From assembly GCF_013414195.1 (NCBI RefSeq), contig NZ_JAATTV010000009.1:62001-126000 (forward strand): DNA of 64,000 nt. The letters run 5' to 3'. The stretch is from Psychrobacter sp. BI730 (GTDB taxonomy: Bacteria > Pseudomonadota > Gammaproteobacteria > Pseudomonadales > Moraxellaceae). Below, one piece after another: positions 20,868 through 30,860 of this stretch; within the stretch, counting starts at the first letter, position 1; every line of letters starts with the position of its first letter. A program made the translations under genes and the position numbers. The notes under the pieces are model-generated. The model was not told the origin of the DNA. It worked only from the letters and a program-made list of their open reading frames with translations, and made no database searches.

Positions 20868-20916
20868 AAATCTATGATTTAGTAAGAAATCTATGATTTA
20901 GTAAGAAATCTGTAAG
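20868..20916. repeat. 19-bp direct repeat in the kpsM leader
   Basis: Two perfect 19-bp units AAATCTATGATTTAGTAAG in tandem (20868-20886 and 20887-20905), followed by a partial third unit AAATCTGTAAG. It lies 86-134 bp upstream of the kpsM start codon, where transcription of the capsule operon probably begins. It could be an operator pair or a slippage product. Confidence 0.85.
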
Positions 20917-20981
20917 TAAATCACACCTAAAACGCTATCTATCAATTGCTTCTAGTTTATAAAACCACTTATTTTAGGCAA

Positions 20982-21013
20982 AAAAAAACCAATCTCGATA
21001 GATTGGTTTTTTT
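20982..21013 (-). terminator. Rho-independent terminator after tRNA-Met
   Basis: Stem AACCAATC/GATTGGTT with a 6-nt loop, extended by an A run and a T run (20982-21013). It lies 15 bp beyond the 3' end of the tRNA on the minus strand. The A/T symmetry makes it potentially bidirectional. Confidence 0.88.
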
Positions 21014-21027
21014 CGTACTGCTATATA

Positions 21028-21104
21028 TGGTGGCGATGAAGAGACTTGAACTCTTGACCTCACGATTATGAGTCATGCGCTCTAACCAGCTGAGCTACAT
21101 CGCC
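21028..21104 (-). tRNA. tRNA-Met (anticodon CAT), elongator type
   Basis: 77-nt cloverleaf with encoded CCA. The acceptor stem is GGCGATG/CATCGCC, the D-arm is GCTCAGCTGGTTAGAGC, the anticodon stem is CATGA/TCGTG with loop CTCATAA (anticodon CAT), and the T-arm is AAGAG-TTCAAGT-CTCTT. The overall sequence resembles elongator tRNA-Met. tRNA-Ile2 (CAT modified to lysidine) shares the anticodon loop and cannot be excluded by eye. There is a terminator immediately downstream. Confidence 0.93.
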
Positions 21105-21226
21105 GTTTTAGGCTGCACATTATGCCCAAGCTGTTGACTGCCGTCAACCCCTAATAAGCATTTTTTGCAAAAAAATGAATTTAATTCAGATTAATTGCAA
21201 CTATTACTATAACAAACAATAAAAAA

Positions 21227-21594
<368 letters not shown>

Positions 21595-21599
21595 GCGCT

Positions 21600-21605
21600 A
21601 GTATA
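21600..21605 (-). promoter_or_regulatory. Probable -10 box of the rnpB promoter
   Basis: TATACT on the minus strand, 6-7 nt upstream of the likely 5' end of RNase P RNA. No good -35 hexamer is visible at the usual spacing, so this call rests on the -10 box and its position only. Confidence 0.5.
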
Positions 21606-21666
21606 GCAAACTTATGACTGCCTGCGCATGTCTTTTGGATTTATTTTTGTGGACAATATAAATAAG

Positions 21667-22383
21667 CTAAACAAAATTTTCTGGCAGTGTTTCAATATTA
21701 CCGACCACATTATCTTTTAGATATGGTATCTGTAGCCAATGCGCTGCGGGATAATGATTGTCCAAATATTTTCGTAGAAATTCAATAGTGCTATTTGCGA
21801 TCTCAGTATCCGTTTGCTCAGCATCATCATGAATATGATTATAAATTACGCTATGTACTATTAATCCGCGCGACTTTATAGCTTCTAAACTCAGTAAAGT
21901 GTGATTGATGCTGCCCAATCGACCAGAGGTGACCAAAATAACTGGATAGCCTTGCTCGGCAATATAATCTAATATCAGTAGATTCTCTGTAATCGGCACA
22001 AGTAAACCACCTGCACCTTCTAGTAGTACCAGCTCATACTCAGATTGCAAACGCTTGGTGGCGTTAGTAATCATATCAGGATCAAGTGTTTCTCCTGATA
22101 ATTTAGTAGCCAAATGAGGAGACGCAGGCTTCTTATAACGATGAGCACAAGTCGTAAAATCGAGGTCACATGGCTGCAGAGGTATGTCCATTAATTGACG
22201 ATGCGTAATAATATCATCAGCAATATTCATCTCACCATTATCTGGATTTATCGATACGCCCGTTTGTACTAGCTTTTGAGTAATGACACTCACACCTTGT
22301 TGCATAAGCGCTTTGGCAAGCAGTCCAGTAGCATAGGTTTTACCAATATCGGTATCGATACCAGAAACAAATAAAACACTCAT
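21667..22383 (-). CDS. bioD: Dethiobiotin synthetase
   Basis: ATP-dependent carboxylase that closes the ureido ring of 7,8-diaminopelargonate to form dethiobiotin, the penultimate step of biotin synthesis. The P-loop VSGIDTDIGKT lies at the N-terminus, and the LLEGAGGLLVPI segment is diagnostic. An in-frame extension up to 22437 exists, but the ATG at 22381-22383 begins directly at the family start MSVLFVSG, has GAGGT upstream, and overlaps the bioA stop codon (ATGA), so it was chosen (238 aa). It is translationally coupled to bioA. Confidence 0.94.
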   Translation of the reverse strand: MSVLFVSGIDTDIGKTYATGLLAKALMQQGVSVITQKLVQTGVSINPDNGEMNIADDIITHRQLMDIPLQPCDLDFTTCAHRYKKPASPHLATKLSGETLDPDMITNATKRLQSEYELVLLEGAGGLLVPITENLLILDYIAEQGYPVILVTSGRLGSINHTLLSLEAIKSRGLIVHSVIYNHIHDDAEQTDTEIANSTIEFLRKYLDNHYPAAHWLQIPYLKDNVVGNIETLPENFV

Positions 22384-23705
22384 GGTTGACCTCGGTTTTC
22401 TAAATACGTACGCACTACTTTTAGCAGTGATTGGCATAAGGTAGTCAGCTCATCATCAGTAATCACGTAGGGTGGCATGATATATACCAGCTTACCAAAT
22501 GGTCTGACCCAGATACCATTATCAATCAATAAAGACTGAAATGTAGGCATATCGACTGCTTCATGCAACTCAATGACGGCGACTGCACCCAAACAACGTA
22601 CCTCGACAACACCGTCTAATAACGCAGCAGGCGCTAACTGCTGTTCCATAATAGTCTGCATGTTTGCGGTACGCGCTTCAATATCATAAGACATAATCAA
22701 ATCAATCGATGCACACGCAACTGCACAAGCCAGTGGATTGCCCATAAAGGTTGGGCCATGCATAAGGGCTGGATAGTCACTATTATGAATGGTATCGGCA
22801 ATTTTGCGGGTACATAACGTTGCGGCAAAAGTCATATAGCCACCCGTTAGCGCCTTGCCAATAGTCATGATATCAGGTCTGATGCCAGCATGTTCACACG
22901 CAAACAATTTACCACTACGGCCAAACCCAGTGGCGATTTCATCTGCAATCAATAGTACATCATGCTCATCGCACAGTTGACGCAGCAATTGCAGATATTC
23001 AGGACTATAAAAACGCATCCCGCCTGCACCCTGAATAATTGGCTCAATGATAAAACCCGCCAGCTGCTCACCATACTCTACAAAAAACTGAGCCAGCGTC
23101 TCACGTTCATCTACTGTCAATGCGCGATCAAAGCCAATGGGCGGCGCAGGGACGAAATGCTGCATCGGTAACTGCTTGCCATATAGGCTGTGCATACCAT
23201 TAACAGGGTCACAGACACTCATGGCATGCCACGTGTCTCCGTAATACCCTGAATGGGTTGATGCAAATTGTTGCTTGGTTGGACGCTTGGCAGCTACTTG
23301 ATATTGCAACCCCATTTTTAGCGCCACTTCTACCGCAATACTGCCACTGTCCGCATAAAAAATCGCGTCAAGTCCAGTAGGGACAATGTCGAGCAGTTTT
23401 TTGCCCAAATCTATCGCTGGCTGATGAGTCAATCCACCAAACATGACATGCGCCATTTTACCCAATTGCTTAGTCAATGCTTCATTCAGTTTTGGATGGT
23501 TATAACCATGAACGCTCGCCCACCATGACGACATACCATCGATCAGGCGCGTGCCATCTTCGGTAATGAGATAAATACCTTCAGCTCGATCGATTACGAT
23601 ATTAGAGTAAGTAGGTGGCAGGCTGGCATATGGGTGCCAAAGATGTTGCTGATCAAAGTCGTTTGTGACTTGGATAGATTGCGTGGTTGTTGTTTGCGTG
23701 GTCAT
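22380..23705 (-). CDS. bioA: Adenosylmethionine-8-amino-7-oxononanoate aminotransferase
   Basis: PLP-dependent class III aminotransferase that uses S-adenosylmethionine to convert KAPA to 7,8-diaminopelargonate in biotin synthesis. The N-terminal part HLWHPYASL and SSWWASVHGYNHP is specific to BioA; the PLP-lysine context is MTIGKALTGGYM, and DEIATGFGRSG precedes it. The 441 aa are slightly longer than E. coli BioA (429). It overlaps bioD by 4 bp. bioB, bioF and bioC are not in this window, so the biotin genes are scattered. Confidence 0.95.
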   Translation of the reverse strand: MTTQTTTTQSIQVTNDFDQQHLWHPYASLPPTYSNIVIDRAEGIYLITEDGTRLIDGMSSWWASVHGYNHPKLNEALTKQLGKMAHVMFGGLTHQPAIDLGKKLLDIVPTGLDAIFYADSGSIAVEVALKMGLQYQVAAKRPTKQQFASTHSGYYGDTWHAMSVCDPVNGMHSLYGKQLPMQHFVPAPPIGFDRALTVDERETLAQFFVEYGEQLAGFIIEPIIQGAGGMRFYSPEYLQLLRQLCDEHDVLLIADEIATGFGRSGKLFACEHAGIRPDIMTIGKALTGGYMTFAATLCTRKIADTIHNSDYPALMHGPTFMGNPLACAVACASIDLIMSYDIEARTANMQTIMEQQLAPAALLDGVVEVRCLGAVAVIELHEAVDMPTFQSLLIDNGIWVRPFGKLVYIMPPYVITDDELTTLCQSLLKVVRTYLENRGQP

Positions 23706-23760
23706 CGTGTTGTCCCTAAAACGTTGTAAACCCAGACGTCATCAATCGCTTATAAGTACT

Positions 23761-24036
<276 letters not shown>

Positions 24037-24104
24037 TCAGTCATATATGGCTGCTCCTTACTGTTTTAGCAAGTGCTAGCAGCATATCTTTGATGCAACA
24101 TCTT

Positions 24105-24674
<570 letters not shown>

Positions 24675-24874
24675 TCAAACTTAATACTTATCTGCTACAT
24701 TTGTCCTAACAGCTGATTTACCTTTTCACTAGAGGCTTTGATACAATAGGCAGTTCGACTCATCCATCTCATAATCGAAATAAAAAACAAGACCAGTTAT
24801 TGGATTAGGATGAGGAATTAGTGGGACTGATTAAATAAGGAGCCTATGTCTTAGGTCATCCTTATGGAGAAATT

Positions 24875-25351
24875 ATGTCAAAAAAATCAAAAAAGCCAGA
24901 TAATCAGATTTGCGCCAATAAAAAGGCGCGTCATGAGTATTTTATCGAAGAAACCTTTGAGGCAGGACTGGCATTACAAGGTTGGGAAGTCAAAGCCATT
25001 CGTGCAGGAAAAATGACGATTACTGAAGCGTACGTCATATTCCGTAATAACGAAGCCTTCTTGTTTGGGGCGCACATTCAGCCATTGCTATCGAGCTCAA
25101 CGCACGTTAGTCCAGACAGTATTCGTACCCGTAAACTGCTGCTGAACCGTCGTGAGATCGAAAAACTATCTGGGGCAATCAACCAGAAAGGCTACGCTTG
25201 TGTACCGTTGTCTTGTTACTGGAAAAACTCACTGGTGAAATGCCAAATTGGCCTAGCCTTGGGTAAAAAGCAACATGATAAGCGTAAAACACTAAAAGAT
25301 CGTGACTGGGAACGTGATAAGCAGCGCGGTTTCAAACAGCATTTAGATTAA
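24875..25351 (+). CDS. smpB: SsrA-binding protein SmpB
   Basis: RNA-binding partner of tmRNA in trans-translation, which rescues stalled ribosomes. The OB-fold core has [26 protein letters not shown] near the N-terminus (conserved family block, split here), then AHIQPL and a basic C-terminal tail ([21 protein letters not shown]) that folds in the ribosomal A site. The 158 aa match the family. GGAG lies 7 nt upstream of the ATG. It is divergent from coaD and has its own terminator; the ssrA gene was not found in the window. Confidence 0.96.
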   Translation: MSKKSKKPDNQICANKKARHEYFIEETFEAGLALQGWEVKAIRAGKMTITEAYVIFRNNEAFLFGAHIQPLLSSSTHVSPDSIRTRKLLLNRREIEKLSGAINQKGYACVPLSCYWKNSLVKCQIGLALGKKQHDKRKTLKDRDWERDKQRGFKQHLD

Positions 25352-25370
25352 GCACTATTTAATCTATATA

Positions 25371-25409
25371 AAAAAGGACGGCTCAATATTTACTGAGCCG
25401 TCCTTTTTT
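25371..25409 (+). terminator. Bidirectional terminator between smpB and rarD-like gene
   Basis: Stem GGACGGCTCA/TGAGCCGTCC (10 bp) with an 8-nt loop, flanked by an A run and a T run. It lies 20 bp after the smpB stop and also downstream of the converging transporter gene. Confidence 0.92.
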
Positions 25410-25465
25410 GTTGTTTGTGACGTTTAATAAAATAGTAACCTTTATAATATCTAGCCAGTGGCTTT

Positions 25466-26488
25466 CTATGCCATTTGCTCTTCTAGAGATGCTGCTGTCT
25501 TTCTACTAGCCTGACGCAATTGCTTAACACCATGAGCAATCAGACATGCAATACCTAGCCAAATCAGACCATAGCTATAGATCATCGCTGACTCAAATGG
25601 GTTGCCTAGTACGGTCACTGCCAAAATAAATAGCAACGCTGGCTCTAGATAGCTCATCATGCCATAGACATTAACTGGTAGCATTTGACTGGCATCAATA
25701 TTGGTCTTCATCGCCAAGACACTGAGCACACCCAAACCTACTAGCATCATGATAAAGAAACCAGAGCCACTAACCAATGCCAAACTGCTTGGAGCAAAGA
25801 AGAACAAATAAGCCAGCGCAAAGGGCGCAAATATCGTTAAATCAACCAATAATCCGGTCACGGCACCGATTCCCTGCAGTCGGCGTAAAATGTAGTAAAC
25901 GGGATACGTACCGCATACCCATAGCGTTGCCCAAGAGACACTTTGGGTACGGATAACTTCACTACCCACACCTAACGCGGCAAAGGCTACTGCCAACCAT
26001 TGCAGGCGGCTTAGTTTTTCGCCAAAGAGGACACAACCAAACACTACCATCATTAACGGGAATAAGAAGTATCCCATCGCGGTTTGCACACCTTGCCCAT
26101 TCACTGGCGCCCACATAAATAACCAAAATTGACTGAGAAATATCGGTGTAGGTAGTAGCAGCCAAGCCCATTGCTTAGCGCCTTTGAGCACTTTTAATTT
26201 ATCAATGTGCAATCCCAGACGTCCACTGACCATTAAGTATCCGACCAACGCTGCCCACATCGCGAGCATGCGCCAGATAAAAACTTGCGTCCCTGATAAT
26301 GGCGCTAAAAAACTGCTATAGGCATAGAGGACGCCAAATAGCACATTGGACAATATGGCAAAAGACACCCCTAATATCAGAGTGCGTTGTTGTGCACTAC
26401 CTGTCGTCCAAATCGCAGGTAGTGGCAAACGTGCAACAGTTGTTGCTAGCGTATTAGCGAATACATTGGAGAGCATTGAGATAGACAT
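25466..26488 (-). CDS. RarD-like EamA-family transporter
   Basis: Multi-pass inner-membrane protein (about 340 aa, roughly ten hydrophobic segments) of the drug/metabolite transporter superfamily. The pattern FAILSNVLFGVLYAYSSFL, VFIWRMLAMW and LFPLMMVVFGCVLFGEKLS matches RarD proteins (chloramphenicol-sensitivity protein group). Substrate unknown. The open frame can start at a TTG at 26527, but the ATG at 26488 is chosen; no clear ribosome site distinguishes it from the following ATG. It is divergent from an Lrp-type regulator, which may control it. Confidence 0.82.
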   Translation of the reverse strand: MSISMLSNVFANTLATTVARLPLPAIWTTGSAQQRTLILGVSFAILSNVLFGVLYAYSSFLAPLSGTQVFIWRMLAMWAALVGYLMVSGRLGLHIDKLKVLKGAKQWAWLLLPTPIFLSQFWLFMWAPVNGQGVQTAMGYFLFPLMMVVFGCVLFGEKLSRLQWLAVAFAALGVGSEVIRTQSVSWATLWVCGTYPVYYILRRLQGIGAVTGLLVDLTIFAPFALAYLFFFAPSSLALVSGSGFFIMMLVGLGVLSVLAMKTNIDASQMLPVNVYGMMSYLEPALLFILAVTVLGNPFESAMIYSYGLIWLGIACLIAHGVKQLRQASRKTAASLEEQMA

Positions 26489-26726
26489 GATAAGCACCGT
26501 AGCTATTAATAGATGATAAAAAACCAATTGCTAGCTCTTTTTTTAAAGCAGCTCTGATTGGTACAGTCTATTTTACTAGGGTGCTTTGATATATTATCTC
26601 TATATAGACGTATTTATGAATAATATTATCAAGGTAATATCATATAAATAGCTATTTTCTTACGTTAGCAATTTTAGTGATAATATTTATAAAATACAAA
26701 AACTTCGCTATTAAGGATATCCTGAT

Positions 26727-27194
26727 ATGAGCCATACTTTAGATAATATTGATAAAGCTATTTTGAACTTGCTGCAAGATGATGCGACATTACCGCTCAA
26801 AACTGTCGCAGAGCGAGTACATGTATCCATTGCGACGGCGCAGCGGCGCATACAGGCGCTGATAGATAGTGACGTGATTACCAAACAAGTCGCCATCGTC
26901 AATCCTGACAAAGTGGGCTATGGCCTGACAGCCGTAGTGATGATAGAAATGGAGCGCTCTAACACTTCAATGCAACATCGGTTTGAGCGCTTGATGGATG
27001 CGCAATCGCGAATCATGAGCTGCTATGAAGTATCAGGTGATTTTGATTTTATGTTGATGGTCAATGCAAAAAATATGAGCGACTATCATCAGTTCACGCG
27101 CAGCTTACTGACTTACGAAAATAATGTGCGCAATTTCAAAAGCCAGTTTGTGATGAACTTTACCAAGAGTGGAACCAAAATCACGCTAGATTAA
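26727..27194 (+). CDS. Lrp/AsnC-family transcriptional regulator
   Basis: DNA-binding regulator (155 aa). The N-terminal winged helix-turn-helix is clear: LDNIDKAILNLLQDDATLPLKTVAERVHVS with recognition part TAQRRIQALIDSDVI, and the C-terminal RAM (ligand-binding) domain includes VSGDFDFMLMVNAKN. Ribosome site AAGGA lies about 8 nt before ATG. It is divergent from the RarD-like transporter, with 238 bp between them, a typical layout for a local amino-acid-responsive regulator and its transporter target; the ligand is not known. Confidence 0.9.
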   Translation: MSHTLDNIDKAILNLLQDDATLPLKTVAERVHVSIATAQRRIQALIDSDVITKQVAIVNPDKVGYGLTAVVMIEMERSNTSMQHRFERLMDAQSRIMSCYEVSGDFDFMLMVNAKNMSDYHQFTRSLLTYENNVRNFKSQFVMNFTKSGTKITLD

Positions 27195-27358
27195 TTATAA
27201 TTTAACAGTCTCAGCTACACTTACCTATCATATGACAATGGATGATAAGTAGCTAAGTTACATATAAACACTGTACGATATTCACCAGACATCCGAGAAG
27301 AAATAAAAACTCGATAGTTAATTTCGTAAGCCCATTTGTTAGACAAGGAAGCCTAATC

Positions 27359-28108
27359 ATGATTGACCATACAAACGCTGATAACAACAACATGAAAGCG
27401 TTACTAAAACCGTCAAATTCAAAAAAGGTAATAGCAGGCGCTTTGTTTGCTACGGTACTAGCCAGCTCAGGCTGTGCGACCAGCTCGCTATTAGACAATA
27501 GCGGACACGTCACCACAAACACGACGAAGCAAATTCTGTCTGAAGATCAAATTGTTGCTTTTGGTCGTCCTGCGCAAGCGTTACCAAAAATACCAAACGC
27601 GTCAATGGTTATCGTAGGAGAAAAGAACAGCTACGTTCTCACCCAAGGTGGGATAGAAATGGTGAACTTACTGAGTAACCTCACGCAAAAAAACATTCAA
27701 GTGGATAACGACATGAGCTTTCATGTACCCAATAACGATGGGTACTTCCAAGGTGAGATGAAACTGTCTTATGCTAAATTAAAAGATGAGTTTGGGCGCT
27801 CAGACTATCAGTTCTTTTTGCAAAACAACGGTAAAGAGTGTACCTCAGCGAGCGATCAACGTATCAATGCTCAGCGCTTTTGTTTTAGCGTTCCTGTCAA
27901 AGGCGCTATCTATCCGCAAGTTAGTAACTTGGGGTTAATTCAGTCAAACTATCGCGCATTGACCAAACCATATACGGTGAGTTTTTATACACAAACTCAG
28001 CAAGATGTCGTCACTCGTAGCGGTCCAAATGGCGCACAAAAACTGGTACTGCTACCCTTTGCCCTCGCCTTTGACGTGGTTACTTTCCCGTTTCAGCTAT
28101 TAGATTAG
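27359..28108 (+). CDS. Putative lipoprotein of unknown function
   Basis: 249-aa protein not recognised. It carries a lipoprotein signal: hydrophobic stretch VIAGALFATVLA followed by lipobox ASSGC (Cys at about 39). The leader is long because the ATG at 27359 has AAGGA about 8 nt upstream, whereas the internal ATG at 27392 has no such site. The mature part is polar with no repeats or obvious motif; it ends with a hydrophobic segment LVLLPFALAFDVVTFPFQLLD, which could associate with membrane. A DUF lipoprotein of similar layout exists in related genera, but I cannot name it. Monocistronic as far as seen. Confidence 0.7.
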   Translation: MIDHTNADNNNMKALLKPSNSKKVIAGALFATVLASSGCATSSLLDNSGHVTTNTTKQILSEDQIVAFGRPAQALPKIPNASMVIVGEKNSYVLTQGGIEMVNLLSNLTQKNIQVDNDMSFHVPNNDGYFQGEMKLSYAKLKDEFGRSDYQFFLQNNGKECTSASDQRINAQRFCFSVPVKGAIYPQVSNLGLIQSNYRALTKPYTVSFYTQTQQDVVTRSGPNGAQKLVLLPFALAFDVVTFPFQLLD

Positions 28109-28153
28109 ATAGTTAACTATTATACCGCTCATCGTCTAGTATCAAGTTTCAGG

Positions 28154-28209
28154 CTACGTCATGAAAGCTACATCTTGAAAGCTACATCTTGAAAGCTACG
28201 TTATAAAAG
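28154..28209. repeat. 14-bp tandem repeat, four units
   Basis: Four 14-bp units in tandem: CTACGTCATGAAAG, two identical copies of CTACATCTTGAAAG, then CTACGTTATAAAAG. It lies in the 168-bp gap between the lipoprotein gene and the unknown gene after amtB (both genes end here). The function is unknown; strand slippage could change the number of units. Confidence 0.85.
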
Positions 28210-28276
28210 CCCCTTTATATAAGGTACGTTATCGAAAGGTATTCCATACTAAATCGTAACGTGCCTGCTTAATATT

Positions 28277-28927
28277 TTAGAATAACTTTTCGACCAGTGT
28301 TTTCGGGTAATTTTGTTTTGCCTTCTCTGCCGCTCGAAACATCATCTCATCTGCTTCGACAGGTCCTGTAACATCGCATAAGCATACATAAGCCAACTGC
28401 ATCAAATTATTTAACAGGTGCTCATTATCAGGTACAGACGGGCGATTGCCTTCTAAAAATTGACTAATGTTAAGGCTATGCCCTTTGAAGGTGCGCTCTT
28501 GCGAAACAGTTTGGTGCATGGTCAGAAATAGATTGCGACTTTCTGTTTCTGATAGCTGACTGCGCAGCGCTTCTATGACAGTATAAAACGCCAAAACCAA
28601 CTCAGAGACAGGAACTGGCACTTTGATTGCTTTATTATGGCTATTGTGACTATTATAACCATTGTGACTATCAGACTCGACTGTTTGCTGACTGTCCGTT
28701 TGCAACGTAGCCCAAAAGCCTTTCCTAATATCAGACTTATAAACTTGCAGCTCAGGATAGCGCCTTGTCGCATCCAAGACGCACTGTTGCATCATTTTTA
28801 CAGAGACAGTCGAGTATCGCTGCCACTGCGATTTAAGCAGTCGCACCTCTTCAGGATGTAGATAATCGGCAAGCACTTCTGCCATCGCAGTCACAGCTTG
28901 GTCTACGGATTGAGTATCAATATTCAT
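28277..28927 (-). CDS. Hypothetical protein translated directly after amtB
   Basis: 216-aa soluble protein that I do not recognise; no signal peptide or membrane segment. Its N-terminus is helical (ALADYLHPEEVRLL-like) with a basic RYPELQVYKSDIRKGFW stretch, and there is a short His/Asn-rich low-complexity insert (SHNGYNSHNSHNK) near 98-110. The start ATG is at 28925-28927, and its ribosome site GGAGAG (28933-28938) overlaps the amtB stop codon, so the two genes are almost certainly co-translated. It takes the place where a GlnK-type regulator would be expected, but it has no visible PII motif. Confidence 0.75.
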   Translation of the reverse strand: MNIDTQSVDQAVTAMAEVLADYLHPEEVRLLKSQWQRYSTVSVKMMQQCVLDATRRYPELQVYKSDIRKGFWATLQTDSQQTVESDSHNGYNSHNSHNKAIKVPVPVSELVLAFYTVIEALRSQLSETESRNLFLTMHQTVSQERTFKGHSLNISQFLEGNRPSVPDNEHLLNNLMQLAYVCLCDVTGPVEADEMMFRAAEKAKQNYPKTLVEKLF

Positions 28928-28937
28928 CAGCTCTCTC

Positions 28938-30326
28938 CTATAAATGCCGCTCGGTTAAACTCTTGGAATCAAACATTTGCTTCTGAAATTCAGGGTAACC
29001 AAGCTCTGCATGCTCGGTATAGTCAAGACCGCGCTGCTCATGTAAGCGGCTTGCTTTTAACCCAAAGCTTAGATCGATAAGCTTATACATTACCAGCCCC
29101 AATCCCAGTCCCCAGCCTAACGCCACGCCGACGCCCAACGCTTGTACGCCTAGCCGCGATAAGTTAAATAAATCTCCTGTATAGAATAATCCTGCTGCGA
29201 GCGTACCCCACGCCCCGCCAAAGCCATGTACTGCCACTGCCGAGACCACATCGTCTACTTTGAATTTTAATAACGCTTGCGACGATAGGATATACACCAC
29301 GGAAGCAACCGCACCGATGATGATGGCAAAGACAGGCGTTGTGGTCGCACAACCTGCAGTAATCGATACCAGACCAATCAAACTGGCATTAACACTATCG
29401 CTCAGCAAAATGGCTTTGTTAAGCGATCGGGAGATCAGCATGTAGCTCACCACCGCACTGACTGCTGCGACAAAAGTATTGATTGCGATTAGACCAATAT
29501 TGCCAGTGATAGACAATGTCGATCCAGCATTGAAGCCGAACCAACCAAACCATAAGATAAATCCGCCAAGCGCTAGCAACGTCATGTTATGCCCTGCAAT
29601 TAGCCTTGGCGTGCCATCAGGTGCGAAGCGGCCTAGCCTTGGGCCAATGACTAAGATACCTGCCAACGCCAACCAACCACCGATAGAATGCACGACAGTA
29701 GACCCAGCAAAATCAATAAAGCCAAGTTCAGCTAGCCAACCCGTGCCACCAAAATAACCACCCCATACCCAGCTGGCAAACACAGGATAAATAAATAGAC
29801 AAATCAAACATGCCGCTACCGCATAGCCGATAAATGAAACGCGCTCTGCCATTGCACCACTTGCAATCGTCACCGCTGTCGCTGCAAACATCATCTGAAA
29901 GAACATCAAAGCCCAGTCCATATTGGACAACGCGACTGGCATAAAATGATCCGTGCCGACGAATCCTGAATTATTAGTACCCATCATCAGCCCAAAACCC
30001 ACCAAGTAGAACGCCAGACCGCCGATACACATGTCAGTGTAATTTTTCATCATCACGTTTACCGCGTTTTTCGCTCGTACTGATCCGCTCTCAAGTAGAG
30101 CAAAACCTGCCTGCATAAAGAACACCAATACCCCGCCCCAGATAATCCAAGCGACATTTTGATATTCGAGCAGCTGTGCCACGGTCAATGTGTCAGTCTC
30201 AGCGGCTTGGGCGCTACCCATTGCTGCAAACAATACTGTACTTAGTACCAGCCTATTACTTAGCGATGACTGTGATCGTTTTAACAATGTCTTTATCGTG
30301 TCTAGTCCTACAGATGATGCTCTCAT
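28938..30326 (-). CDS. amtB: Ammonium transporter AmtB
   Basis: Amt/MEP-family trimeric ammonium channel of the inner membrane. After a signal peptide (ending GSAQA, about residue 42) come eleven membrane segments. Signature pieces: FFMQAGFALLESGSVR (first helices), FIDFAGSTVVHSIGGW carrying the first pore histidine and the preceding Asp, and VAVHGFGGAWGTLAAG with the second pore histidine. The frame could begin with GTG 30341, but GGAG before ATG 30324-30326 marks the start used here (462 aa). GlnK, its usual partner, is absent; a hypothetical gene follows instead. Confidence 0.94.
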   Translation of the reverse strand: MRASSVGLDTIKTLLKRSQSSLSNRLVLSTVLFAAMGSAQAAETDTLTVAQLLEYQNVAWIIWGGVLVFFMQAGFALLESGSVRAKNAVNVMMKNYTDMCIGGLAFYLVGFGLMMGTNNSGFVGTDHFMPVALSNMDWALMFFQMMFAATAVTIASGAMAERVSFIGYAVAACLICLFIYPVFASWVWGGYFGGTGWLAELGFIDFAGSTVVHSIGGWLALAGILVIGPRLGRFAPDGTPRLIAGHNMTLLALGGFILWFGWFGFNAGSTLSITGNIGLIAINTFVAAVSAVVSYMLISRSLNKAILLSDSVNASLIGLVSITAGCATTTPVFAIIIGAVASVVYILSSQALLKFKVDDVVSAVAVHGFGGAWGTLAAGLFYTGDLFNLSRLGVQALGVGVALGWGLGLGLVMYKLIDLSFGLKASRLHEQRGLDYTEHAELGYPEFQKQMFDSKSLTERHL

Positions 30327-30860
30327 TTTATCTCCAAACACTTATCCAGCTATTCAAATGTTATCGATGCACTATTTTTACTCATTGATGCACACAAATA
30401 AGCCCTAACAGGGTTGGAGCAAAACCTGTACCAAAATCTATTATTAGCAATTAAAGCAAGTTAAAAATGCAAGAGAACAAATGACCAGTTTCAGAAAAAA
30501 CAGTATTTTGATAATTATGCTTGCAACGATATGAGCATAAATTGAACTAGGACAGAGAATGCTCGTTAACAATAAGTTTTATGAAGCTGATAATGACCTT
30601 TATAGAATTAGTGATGAAAATAACAGCGTGACAGTTATAGCTAAGCTATTTTTACTATTATCTCGTGGTGCTGGCAGCTTACTTTGCATGAGCAGTTTAT
30701 CTCACGCTATCAATAACTTATCGGCAATCGCCACTCATAGAATAGGTCGCATAGTGAAGGCGATTCATGTTAAAATGAGCGCTTTTAAATTCGCCTTTAT
30801 TATCACTGGGTAATAAGGGCTGTATTTTTAGTGCCATTTTTCTAATTAACAGGTCCGCCC
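30327..30860. other. Intergenic region amtB-ygiQ
   Basis: 534 bp between divergent genes. It holds the promoters of amtB and ygiQ; I could not fix their hexamers. An inverted repeat AAGGCGA/TCGCCTT (30757-30763 and 30791-30797, 27-nt spacing) lies about 65-100 bp before ygiQ. An 84-codon frame at 30559-30813 was judged spurious. Confidence 0.4.

Noticed and set aside
21028-21104. tRNA gene as an integration site for the capsule cluster
   Set aside because: Considered because the tRNA adjoins the kps run, but no integrase gene or direct repeat of the tRNA 3' end was found.
30757-30797. AAGGCGA/TCGCCTT inverted repeat before ygiQ
   Set aside because: Only 7 bp per arm with a 27-nt spacer; could be chance, so not called as a feature.
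30559-30813. 84-codon frame upstream of ygiQ
   Set aside because: No ribosome site or recognisable domain; it fills a promoter region and its composition is not protein-like enough to support a gene.
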